Origin: Oscillospiraceae bacterium
GTDB lineage: Bacteria; Bacillota_A; Clostridia; Oscillospirales; Oscillospiraceae
Assembly (NCBI GenBank): GCA_021771675.1
Contig: JAETOP010000056.1
Location: 1 to 23,554, forward strand
Reading direction: 5' to 3'
Length of the DNA: 23,554 bases
The position numbers and the translations under genes are program-made. Of this stretch, positions 7,345-14,001 are shown piece after piece. Position 1 is the first letter of the stretch. Each line of letters opens with the position of its first letter. A model generated the notes under the pieces. It was not told where the DNA came from and made no database searches. It was given only the letters and a program-made list of their open reading frames with translations.

Positions 7345-7365
7345 ATGCGTTACGCTCCCACGTAG
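7345..7365 (+). CDS. Possible six-codon leader peptide (MRYAPT) upstream of prfC
   Basis: In the prfC leader an ATG at 7345 is preceded by AGGAGG (7332-7337) with 7-base spacing and is followed by five codons and a TAG stop. This ribosome binding site is as good as that of prfC itself. A short ACGCT/AGCGT inverted repeat overlaps the end of the frame. A translated mini-ORF ending in UAG, an RF1-read stop, before the gene for RF3 could sense termination or recycling. It may also be a chance ATG after an unrelated GA-rich motif; the sequence cannot decide. Confidence 0.45.
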   Translation: MRYAPT

Positions 7366-7413
7366 CGTTCTTCCCAAGTGAGACGAAAATAATCTACTTA
7401 GGAGGAAATGACT

Positions 7414-9006
7414 ATGTCTGAACTTGTTGAACAAATCAGCCGACGCCGCACCTTTGCCATTATTTCCCACCCCGACGCCGGTAAAACCACCTTAACCGAA
7501 AAATTCCTGCTCTACGGCGGCGCCATTGCCCAGGCCGGCGTGGTCAAGGGCAAGAAGAATGCCCGGGCCGCCACCTCCGACTGGATGGAGATCGAGAAGC
7601 AGCGTGGTATCTCTGTCACCTCTTCTGTGATGCAGTTCCAGTATGAGGGCTTCTGCATCAACATTCTGGATACCCCCGGCCACCAGGACTTCTCCGAGGA
7701 CACCTACCGCACTTTGATGGCGGCGGACTCCGCCGTCATGGTCATCGATGGGGCCAAGGGCGTGGAGCCTCAGACCCGCAAGCTCTTTAAGGTCTGCGCC
7801 ATGCGCCATATCCCCATCTTCACCTTTGTGAACAAGATGGACCGGGAGGCCAAGGACCCCTTTGACCTGCTGGACGAATTGGAGCGGGAGCTGGGTATCG
7901 AGACCTATGCCATGAACTGGCCCATCGGCTCTGGCAAGGACTTCCAGGGCGTTTATGACCGTGAAAAGAGCCAGCTGCTGTTCTTCTCCGGCGTCTCCGG
8001 GAAGAACAAGGCGGCAAAACAGGAAATTGACCTGTATGATCCCCAGGTTGCGCAGTTGCTGGACAGCGAGGCCAAGCATCAGCAGCTCATCGACGATGTG
8101 GAGCTCCTCTCCGCCGGGCGGGAGCTGGATACTGGGGAAGTGAAGCGGGGGCAGCTGAGCCCGGTGTTCTTTGGCTCCGCCCTGACCAATTTCGGCATCG
8201 AGCCCTTCCTGGAATCCTTCCTGAAAATGACGCCGCCCCCTCTGTCCCGGGTGGCGGACTGCGGGGAGATCGATACCTTCAGCCCGGATTTTTCCGCCTT
8301 TGTCTTTAAGATTCAGGCCAACATGAACAAGGCCCACCGGGACCGGCTGGCTTTCATGCGCATCTGCTCCGGTAAGTTCCAGCGGGATGCGGAGTATTAC
8401 CATGTCCAGGGCGGCCGGAAAATGCGCCTGTCCCAGCCCCAGCAGCTGATGGCCGCCGAGCGGGAGATCGTGGACGAGGCTTACGCCGGGGACGTGATTG
8501 GCGTCTTTGACCCGGGTATCTTCTCCATTGGCGACACCATCACCGTGCCGGGAAAGAAGTTCCGGTTCTCCGGCATCCCCACCTTTGCCCCGGAGCATTT
8601 CGCCCGGGTCTCCGCCAAGGACTCCATGAAGCGCAAGCAGTTTGTCAAGGGCACGGAGCAGATCGCCCAGGAGGGCGCCATCCAGATTTTCAAGGTCCCC
8701 AATTCCGGTATGGAAGAGGTGATCGTGGGTGTGGTGGGCACGTTGCAATTTGACGTGTTCCAGTACCGGATGAAGAATGAGTACGGTGTGGACCTGCGGA
8801 TGGAGGGGCTGCCCTATGAGGAAATCCGGCTCATCGACAGCTATCCCGGAGAGCTCAGTGACCTGAATCTGGGCAGCGACGCCGAGCTGCTGGAGGACTA
8901 CCGGGGCAGAAGCCTTCTGGTGTTTTCCAGCTTCTGGGCCATCGACTTCACCTGCCGCCGCAATCCCGGCCTGAAGGTGTCGGAGATCGTGGTTTCGGAA
9001 GGATAA
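7414..9006 (+). CDS. prfC: Peptide chain release factor 3 (RF3)
   Basis: This 530-residue translational GTPase removes RF1/RF2 from the ribosome after peptide release. GTPase motifs are G1 SHPDAGKT (18-25), the switch I region RGISVTSSVMQF (~64-75), G3 DTPGHQDF (86-93) and G4 NKMDRE (140-145). The length and the C-terminal sequence (VGVVGTLQFDVFQYRM) match RF3, not EF-G or Tet-type ribosomal protection proteins, which are longer (about 640-700 residues). The ATG at 7414 is preferred because GGAGG (7401-7405) lies 8 bases upstream; the ATG at 7408 is only 2 bases away. The stop overlaps or abuts the next gene, suggesting a two-gene operon with the DUF5662 protein. Regulation may involve the leader peptide at 7345. 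Confidence 0.95.
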   Translation: MSELVEQISRRRTFAIISHPDAGKTTLTEKFLLYGGAIAQAGVVKGKKNARAATSDWMEIEKQRGISVTSSVMQFQYEGFCINILDTPGHQDFSEDTYRTLMAADSAVMVIDGAKGVEPQTRKLFKVCAMRHIPIFTFVNKMDREAKDPFDLLDELERELGIETYAMNWPIGSGKDFQGVYDREKSQLLFFSGVSGKNKAAKQEIDLYDPQVAQLLDSEAKHQQLIDDVELLSAGRELDTGEVKRGQLSPVFFGSALTNFGIEPFLESFLKMTPPPLSRVADCGEIDTFSPDFSAFVFKIQANMNKAHRDRLAFMRICSGKFQRDAEYYHVQGGRKMRLSQPQQLMAAEREIVDEAYAGDVIGVFDPGIFSIGDTITVPGKKFRFSGIPTFAPEHFARVSAKDSMKRKQFVKGTEQIAQEGAIQIFKVPNSGMEEVIVGVVGTLQFDVFQYRMKNEYGVDLRMEGLPYEEIRLIDSYPGELSDLNLGSDAELLEDYRGRSLLVFSSFWAIDFTCRRNPGLKVSEIVVSEG

Positions 9007-9011
9007 TGGCC

Positions 9012-9560
9012 ATGAATGCCTGGAAGCATTTTTGCACAATCAATCATCACCGCTGGCTGGTTCTGGTGGGCTGCTTCCGCATCGGCCTTTTCTGGCAGGG
9101 CCTGACCCATGACCTTTCCAAGTATTCCCCCACGGAGTTTTTCCGGGGAGTCCGGTATTACCAGGGAACCCGCAGTCCCAATGCGGAGGAACGGGAGGAG
9201 AAGGGCTACAGTCTGGCCTGGATGCACCACAAGGGCCGCAACCGCCACCACTACGAATACTGGACGGATATGAATCCCCAGACCCACCGGTATGAGCCGG
9301 TGGTGATGCCGAGAAGGTATCTGGCGGAGATGGTGATGGATCGCCGGGCGGCCTGCATGACCTACCAGGGAAAGAACTATCACCCCGGCTCCGAGCTGGA
9401 ATATCTGGAAAAGAGCCGGGAGCATCTGTTGATGCACCCCGAGACCCTGCGGCAGCTGGAATATGTCCTTGCGATGCTGCGGGATCGGGGGGAGAAGGAG
9501 ACCTTCCGGTATCTGCGCCAGGAGGTGCTGAAAAACAAACCCTTCCCCTGGGAGAAATAA
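9012..9560 (+). CDS. DUF5662-family protein
   Basis: About 182 residues, with no signal peptide and no clear membrane helix apart from a mildly hydrophobic LVLVGCFRIGLFW. Two conserved-looking blocks stand out: THDLSKYSP (32-40) and HHKGRNRHHYEYW (72-84). They are rich in His, Asp, Arg and Lys, suggesting a metal- or phosphate-binding helical core, but no activity is established. I recognise the pattern as DUF5662. GGAAGGA (8997-9003) lies 8 bases before 9012; an ATG at 9006 overlaps the prfC stop and is possible but too close to the site. The gene shares an operon with prfC and ends at a strong terminator. A translational role is only guilt by association. Confidence 0.75.
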   Translation: MNAWKHFCTINHHRWLVLVGCFRIGLFWQGLTHDLSKYSPTEFFRGVRYYQGTRSPNAEEREEKGYSLAWMHHKGRNRHHYEYWTDMNPQTHRYEPVVMPRRYLAEMVMDRRAACMTYQGKNYHPGSELEYLEKSREHLLMHPETLRQLEYVLAMLRDRGEKETFRYLRQEVLKNKPFPWEK

Positions 9561-9568
9561 CCCCATTG

Positions 9569-9598
9569 CCGCCGGAAGCCCCTGCTTCCGGCGGTTTT
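9569..9598 (+). terminator. Rho-independent terminator of the prfC operon
   Basis: A perfect 11-bp stem (CCGCCGGAAGC 9569-9579 with GCTTCCGGCGG 9584-9594) with a CCCT loop is followed directly by TTTT. Confidence 0.9.
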
Positions 9599-9633
9599 AT
9601 CATTAAGATTGGTTAAAGATTCCATCCCCCTCA

Positions 9634-9662
9634 TTGACAGAGTAGGGCCAAAATGCTATCAT
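9634..9662 (+). promoter_or_regulatory. Sigma-A promoter of the beta-helix gene
   Basis: A perfect TTGACA (9634-9639) and TATCAT (9657-9662) are 17 bases apart. The leader to the start at 9771 would be about 100 bases. It carries two copies of GCGTGAA (9681-9687 and 9721-9727) of unknown meaning and no recognisable riboswitch. Confidence 0.7.
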
Positions 9663-9770
9663 TTTGTTAGGATATATACTGCGTGAAGGATTAAGGCAAA
9701 TTACAATTTTTCAGTTGAATGCGTGAAATTATAGCAGTATTTGACTAAAACTGGAAAGGATGGAAAGAAA

Positions 9771-11411
9771 ATGTTAAAAAAACTTGAAAAGACAGTCCTT
9801 GTCTGCCTGATGTGTGGGGTATTGCTGTTCGGCCTGTTCTCCGGGGTTTGCGCCCGGGCAGAGGCTTTGCCAGAGGAGACGGAAGACGCCAACACCGTCC
9901 AGGTGTCCACGGTGGATGAATTCCTGGCGGCCATCGCCCCGGACACTCAGATCGTCCTGGCCCCCGGAGAGTACAACCTGACCCAGGCCAAGGGGTATGG
10001 GCGCACCGGGGGAGAATACTACCACTGGGAGTCCACCTACGACGGCTACGAGCTGGTGATCACCGATGTCTCCGGCCTCTCTATCGACGGCGTGGACGCA
10101 AACCTTGTCACCATTTCCACCGAGCCCCGCTATTCCAATGTGATCCACTTTGAATATGCCACGAACCTGAAGCTATCCAACATCACCCTGGGCCACACCA
10201 AGGAGCAGGGCAGCTGTGTCGGCGGTGTGTTCTACGGGGCATTCAGCAGCAACATCGAAATTCAGAATGCCAGGCTCTATGGCTGCGGCGTCCGGGGCAT
10301 CGACCTGTGGAATTGCCAGAATGTCCACGTGGACAGCACCGATGTTTATGAATGCAGCATGGGCTGTGTTTATATCAATGGCAGCAGCAATGTACTCCTG
10401 GAAAACAGCAAGTTCTATAACTGTGAGCTGGCCGAGGGTGTGTTTGAGATTTTCAGCTCCTATGACGTGGCAGTCATCAACTCCGAGGTCTACGGAAATT
10501 CCAGCGAATACTTCTATTCCAGCCTGGTTCGTTCCGCCTGCCCCGGCGTTTATCTGGGGGGCCTGGATGTCCACAACAACAATTTTGCCTATATGTTCTA
10601 TGGGAGTACGAACCCGGTGACGGTAGAGAACTGCCGCTTTGACTATGCCGAACAGTGGGCCGAGAGCGTGATGCCTGTGTCCCCCGATGGGCAGGAGCTC
10701 ACCGCCGGAGACCTGGCCTCCATGAAAATGCGCACTGTGACCTGGGAGCCTGCTGGACGACCAGAGGTGCCCCAGGTGGAGGCCGGGGCGGACGGGAAGG
10801 TCCATGTCACCAATGTGGATGAATTCCTGGCTGCCATTGCCCCCAATGCCACCATCTTCCTGGAGCCGGGAGAATATGACCTCTCCACCGCCTCCACCTA
10901 CGCCGGGCTGGGCGGGCAGTATTACCACTGGGAGTCGGTGTTTGACGGCTATGAACTGGTGATTCGGAATGCCAACGGCCTGACCATTGAGGCGGCGGAC
11001 CCGGAGACGGTGTCCATCGTCACCCAGCCCCGCTATGCCAATGTGCTGCGCCTTGAAAATCTGTCCAATCTGATTGTGCGCAACGTCACCGTGGGGCATA
11101 CCCCGGATGCTGGAGAATGCTCCGGCGGCGTGATTCAGCTGAATTATGTCAACAATGCCATTATCGAGGGGTGCAAACTCTTTGGCTGCGGTATTTTGGG
11201 AGTTCAGGCCATGAACTGCGAGAATCTCAGCGTGTTTAACTCGGAGATTTATCAGTGCAGCAGCGGCGCCTGCTGGTTCTATAAATGCAGAACCGTCCGG
11301 GTGGACCACTGCGACATTCACGACATTGGCGGCTGGGAGTTTTATGCGGATTACTTCTGCACCGATGTGCTGGTGGACGGCGAGCCCATCCAGGATGAGC
11401 TTATTCAATAA
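9771..11411 (+). CDS. Secreted right-handed parallel beta-helix protein with internal duplication
   Basis: 546 residues. Residues 1 to ~30 are a signal peptide (MLKKLEK, hydrophobic VLVCLMCGVLLFGLF, cut near ARA). The rest shows short beta-helix rungs (for example NLKLSNITLGHT, NVHVDSTDVYEC, NVLLENSKFYNC), as in pectate-lyase-like and DUF1565-type folds. The chain is an internal repeat: V-x-x-VDEFLAAIAP begins at ~45 and again at ~346, each followed by a GEY element, YYHWES, DGYELVI and PRY-NV. The second copy is shorter and ends the protein. Cysteines are frequent. No catalytic Asp/Lys set of a known polysaccharide lyase was identified, so a carbohydrate-binding or adhesive role is equally possible. 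There is no sortase motif or membrane tail, so it is probably released or bound non-covalently. The start is chosen at ATG 9771 with GGAAAG-type Shine-Dalgarno sequence upstream. Confidence 0.8.
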   Translation: MLKKLEKTVLVCLMCGVLLFGLFSGVCARAEALPEETEDANTVQVSTVDEFLAAIAPDTQIVLAPGEYNLTQAKGYGRTGGEYYHWESTYDGYELVITDVSGLSIDGVDANLVTISTEPRYSNVIHFEYATNLKLSNITLGHTKEQGSCVGGVFYGAFSSNIEIQNARLYGCGVRGIDLWNCQNVHVDSTDVYECSMGCVYINGSSNVLLENSKFYNCELAEGVFEIFSSYDVAVINSEVYGNSSEYFYSSLVRSACPGVYLGGLDVHNNNFAYMFYGSTNPVTVENCRFDYAEQWAESVMPVSPDGQELTAGDLASMKMRTVTWEPAGRPEVPQVEAGADGKVHVTNVDEFLAAIAPNATIFLEPGEYDLSTASTYAGLGGQYYHWESVFDGYELVIRNANGLTIEAADPETVSIVTQPRYANVLRLENLSNLIVRNVTVGHTPDAGECSGGVIQLNYVNNAIIEGCKLFGCGILGVQAMNCENLSVFNSEIYQCSSGACWFYKCRTVRVDHCDIHDIGGWEFYADYFCTDVLVDGEPIQDELIQ

Positions 11412-11412
11412 C

Positions 11413-11440
11413 AAAAAAGAGGCCGAAAGGCCTCTTTTTT
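11413..11440. terminator. Strong terminator after the beta-helix gene
   Basis: A perfect 12-bp stem (11413-11424 with 11429-11440) with a GAAA tetraloop has A-run and T-run flanks, so it can act in either direction. It insulates the two-component genes from the beta-helix gene. Confidence 0.9.
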
Positions 11441-11462
11441 AATGGAATATTTTGTTTTCATG

Positions 11463-11471
11463 TGGTACAAT
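11463..11471 (+). promoter_or_regulatory. Extended -10 promoter of the LytTR two-component operon
   Basis: TGG followed by TACAAT (11466-11471) lies 25 bases before the start codon at 11497. A -35 at the 17-base position (TGGAAT, 11443-11448) is poor, so the TG extension probably carries recognition. The spacing would give a very short leader. Confidence 0.55.
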
Positions 11472-11496
11472 GGGGCGAAAAGGAAGGTGAGGAAGA

Positions 11497-12192
11497 ATGG
11501 AGTATGTTGTTTCCATTTGCGATGACAGCCCGGCGGATCGGGGGTATCTTTCGGCCCTGGTGATAAAATGGGCGAAAGAAACCGGCAGGGAGGTCTGGCT
11601 TTCGGAATACCCCTCGGCAGAGCAGTTCCTGTTTCACCTCCCCGATGCCGGGACGGACTTGCTCCTGCTGGACATCGAAATGGGGGGCATGGATGGGGTG
11701 ACCCTGTCGAAAAAGCTCCGGGCCCAAAACGATGCTCTGGAAATTGTGTTCATCACGGGCTATTCCGATTACATCGCCGAGGGCTACGAGGTGTCGGCGC
11801 TTCACTATCTGATGAAGCCGGTGAGGGAGGAGAAGCTCTTCGCTGTGCTGAACCGGGCGGCGGAGAAGCTTCAAAAAAATGAGCGGCTGCTGGTGCTGGA
11901 ATCCGGCGGAGAGCTGGTGCGGCTGCCGGTCTACCGCATCCGCTATGCTGATGTACAGGGCAACTATGTGACGGTGCACGCTGACAGAGACTATACCGCC
12001 AAAATGACCCTGAGCCAGCTGGAAAAGCAGCTGGACGACCGGTTTCATCGGGTAGGGCGCTCTGCCATTGTGAATCTGACGAGAATCGCCAGGGTGACCA
12101 GAACGGACATTTTCCTGAATGATGGGGGTTCGGTGCCCCTGCCAAGGGGAGCCTATGAGGGGGTCAATCGGGCCATCATCAAATTGGGGTGA
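11497..12192 (+). CDS. LytTR-family response regulator (AgrA/LytR type)
   Basis: 231 residues. The N-terminal receiver domain has the acidic pair Asp9-Asp10 (ICDDS), phospho-acceptor Asp59 in LLLLDIEM, Thr in VFITGYSD and Lys in YLMKPV. From ~130 the LytTR DNA-binding domain runs to the end, with the typical blocks YADVQGNYVTVH, LSQLEKQLDDRFHRVGRSAIVNL and VPLPRGAYEGV. Phosphorylation should drive binding to paired 9-bp sites about two helical turns apart. The downstream kinase gene starts 4 bases after the stop, so they are a cognate pair. A candidate target is the tandem repeat at 13918-13947. GAGGAAG precedes ATG. Confidence 0.92.
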   Translation: MEYVVSICDDSPADRGYLSALVIKWAKETGREVWLSEYPSAEQFLFHLPDAGTDLLLLDIEMGGMDGVTLSKKLRAQNDALEIVFITGYSDYIAEGYEVSALHYLMKPVREEKLFAVLNRAAEKLQKNERLLVLESGGELVRLPVYRIRYADVQGNYVTVHADRDYTAKMTLSQLEKQLDDRFHRVGRSAIVNLTRIARVTRTDIFLNDGGSVPLPRGAYEGVNRAIIKLG

Positions 12193-12196
12193 GAAA

Positions 12197-12862
12197 ATGG
12201 GACTGCTGTCCAGAAGAATCAACAAACAAATCGCCGCCTACCAGCGGGAGCTGATTGAGACCCACTATGCCGAGGTGGACAACATGTACCGCCAGATTCG
12301 TGGCTGGCGGCACGACTACCGCAATCACATTCAGACCATGAAGGCCTACGCCGCAGCCGAAAATTGGAACGCCATCAAGCGGTATTTGGACGAGCTGGAA
12401 ACGGACCTGGCCACGGTGGACACGGTGATAAAAACCGGCAACCCCATGACCGACGCCATTTTGAATTCCAAAATCTCCCTGGCCCATGCCAAGGGAATCC
12501 AGGTCCGTGCCGATGCCCACATCCCGGTGCGGCTGAAAATCTCTGAGATTGACCTGTGCTGCATTCTGGGAAACCTCTTCGACAATGCCATCGACGCCAG
12601 CATGAAGCTGCCCCCGGAGCAGCGGCTCATTCGGGTCTACATGGATATGAAGGGCACCCAGCTCTACATCTCCTTCACCAATTTCACCGCCGCCGGAAAG
12701 CTTTCCCGGGTGGGAAGCCGGTTCAAAACCACCAAGGGGGAGGGGCATGGCTTCGGCCTGGAGCGCATCGACGCCATTGTGGAGCGGCTGGGGGGCTATC
12801 TCAGCCGCAACAGCGAGGACGGAGCCTTTACCACGGAAATACTGCTGCCGCAGGGAAGATAA
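12197..12862 (+). CDS. Soluble GHKL sensor histidine kinase (AgrC-like catalytic part, no membrane domain)
   Basis: 221 residues. The phospho-acceptor region is WRHDYRNHI with His39, the HD..NH form typical of AgrC/CitA-like GHKL kinases. ATP-binding motifs are N-box NLFDNAID (126-133) and G-box GEGHGFGLE (181-189). There is no hydrophobic segment and only ~35 residues before the His box, so the usual polytopic or extracellular sensor part is absent. ATG 12197 follows the regulator stop by 4 bases with GGGGTGA-type site; upstream in-frame starts would lie inside the regulator gene in another frame and lack support. Signal input must come from another protein or a cytosolic ligand. Nothing suggests a broken gene: the frame is clean and the motifs complete. 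Confidence 0.85.
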   Translation: MGLLSRRINKQIAAYQRELIETHYAEVDNMYRQIRGWRHDYRNHIQTMKAYAAAENWNAIKRYLDELETDLATVDTVIKTGNPMTDAILNSKISLAHAKGIQVRADAHIPVRLKISEIDLCCILGNLFDNAIDASMKLPPEQRLIRVYMDMKGTQLYISFTNFTAAGKLSRVGSRFKTTKGEGHGFGLERIDAIVERLGGYLSRNSEDGAFTTEILLPQGR

Positions 12863-12890
12863 TCGGCGGCATTTCCCGGGAATTATTCAA

Positions 12891-13826
12891 TTAAAAGTTT
12901 TTCCAGCATTTTTCCCGGATGAAGTCCATAATTTCCCCGTGATCCCGATCTTCGTAGTATGCCACCAGCAGCTGTTTGAATTCCGGAACATGATTTTCGG
13001 GAATGACAATCAGCCCCTGTCCCTTGGAGATCAAATAGTGATTGGCAAAGATCACGGAGGCCCGTTTGTTTCCGTCGTTGAAAATCTGGGTTTTCATACA
13101 GTAGAGGCACAACTGGGCGGCGATGGTCACGGCGTCCTTTTCCTGGTGCAGAATCTCCTCAATGCGCTCTTTGACGATGGTTTCGATGGGCAGCGGCGGG
13201 ACATAGCTGGTGCCGCCGATGGTCACGGGAACCCCGCGAATCCGCCCGCCGTCCGAGTAAAAGCCTTCGTTGACCAGCTTTGCAATGTGGCATAAAATGT
13301 GATAGTCGGTGCCGTAGCTGATGACATCTTTGTCCAGGATGAACTCCCAGGCGTGCTTTAGATTTAGGATTTTTTGAACGTCTGTGGCGGTCATGCCGGA
13401 TACAATGCCGTTTTCGAGAATGTCCTCTGTCTGCGGGAAGGTGGTTGCCACACCCTCCAAAACCGCCTGGTCATAGATATTTGCTTTCATGTTTGCCCGG
13501 GCGAAGTCCAGATTCTGGATGACTCTGGGGGAAAGCGCCGCTTCCGCATAACCCAGGTCGGCCAGGGCCTTTTCTGTTCTGCGAATCTGTTTGCGAAGCT
13601 CACGGGCATCTCTTGCATTGCGCAGAAGCAGCTGATGCAGCTCCTCGGAGTAGATGCCAACGTAGGTCGAGGTCTGGCGGCTTCCCACCCGGCTGCGGAC
13701 GTAAAGATATTTTTTTCCATCCCGCTCCTTGATTTCCGGCGTGCCGCTATAGGGAATCAGATTGAGCCGGGCCTGGAAGTCTGCCTTTTGGTGCAGCAAT
13801 TCCTGAATCTCTGTATAGGTGCCCAT
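12891..13826 (-). CDS. Fic-domain protein with Gln at the catalytic His position
   Basis: 311 residues. The Fic core motif, normally H-x-F-x-(D/E)-G-N-x-R, reads QIFNDGNKRAS at 247-257: Gln247 replaces the catalytic His while Asp251, Gly252, Asn253 and Arg255 are kept. The codon is CAG, which needs a change from CAC/CAT. Upstream, QAVLEGVATTF (120-130) matches the position of the inhibitory helix (S/T-x-x-x-E-G) of self-inhibited Fic enzymes; Glu124 is kept and the first residue is Gln. AMPylation by the normal mechanism is therefore doubtful; a kinase-like, pseudoenzyme or binding role is possible. AAGGAGG precedes ATG, and a good promoter lies at 13865-13893. The gene is convergent with the kinase gene (28 bases apart) and divergent from the exporter operon. 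Confidence 0.85.
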   Translation of the reverse strand: MGTYTEIQELLHQKADFQARLNLIPYSGTPEIKERDGKKYLYVRSRVGSRQTSTYVGIYSEELHQLLLRNARDARELRKQIRRTEKALADLGYAEAALSPRVIQNLDFARANMKANIYDQAVLEGVATTFPQTEDILENGIVSGMTATDVQKILNLKHAWEFILDKDVISYGTDYHILCHIAKLVNEGFYSDGGRIRGVPVTIGGTSYVPPLPIETIVKERIEEILHQEKDAVTIAAQLCLYCMKTQIFNDGNKRASVIFANHYLISKGQGLIVIPENHVPEFKQLLVAYYEDRDHGEIMDFIREKCWKNF

Positions 13827-13864
13827 CGTGGAATCCTCCTTTGTAGGGATATTTTAATGCGTAT

Positions 13865-13893
13865 ATTCTACAATATAATTCCCTATTTTTCAA
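13865..13893 (-). promoter_or_regulatory. Sigma-A promoter of the Fic gene
   Basis: Read on the minus strand, TTGAAA (13893-13888) and TAGAAT (13870-13865) are separated by 17 bases. The start codon lies about 39 bases further on, with AAGGAGG in between. Confidence 0.75.
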
Positions 13894-13917
13894 GGGGAAG
13901 AGTGGGGAATCATGCAA

Positions 13918-13947
13918 TTCGTCCCCCGATTTTAACGTTTCGTCCCC
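13918..13947 (+). promoter_or_regulatory. Tandem 9-bp repeat (TTCGTCCCC x2, 21-bp period), candidate LytTR operator
   Basis: TTCGTCCCC occurs at 13918-13926 and again, identical, at 13939-13947: a 12-base spacer and exact 21-bp period. LytTR regulators such as AgrA and PlnC bind 9-bp direct repeats spaced this way, just upstream of a weak -35. Here the promoter at 13976-13981 has no good -35, as expected for an activated promoter. A caveat: the second copy also pairs with 13956-13966 to form an 11-bp hairpin followed by a T-run, so part of the similarity could reflect a terminator-like structure. Confidence 0.5.
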
Positions 13948-13971
13948 GGAACAGGCCGGGGATGAATTTTT
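13939..13971 (+). terminator. Hairpin with T-run just upstream of the exporter promoter
   Basis: TTCGTCCCCGG (13939-13949) can pair with CCGGGGATGAA (13956-13966), with one G-T wobble, and is followed by TTTTT (to ~13971). As RNA it would stop plus-strand transcription entering from the antisense side of the Fic gene, insulating the exporter operon. As DNA it overlaps the second operator-like repeat. Confidence 0.5.
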
Positions 13972-13972
13972 G

Positions 13973-13981
13973 TGGTATGAT
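13973..13981 (+). promoter_or_regulatory. Extended -10 promoter of the ABC exporter operon
   Basis: TGG then TATGAT (13976-13981) lies 20 bases before ATG 14002. The 17-base -35 position (13953-13958) reads AGGCCG, which is not a -35 box, suggesting dependence on the TG extension or on an activator bound at 13918-13947. Confidence 0.55.
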
Positions 13982-14001
13982 ACGGCCGTGAGGTGAAGAA
14001 C

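Noticed and set aside
7414..9006. Tet(M)-like ribosomal protection protein (tetracycline resistance)
   Set aside because: Length ~530 residues and the C-terminal region match RF3; ribosomal protection proteins are about 640 residues with EF-G-like domains.
13925..14001. Starts upstream of ATG 14002 for the first exporter half
   Set aside because: GTG 13993 overlaps the GAGGTG ribosome site, and the promoter -10 at 13976-13981 leaves no room for an earlier start.
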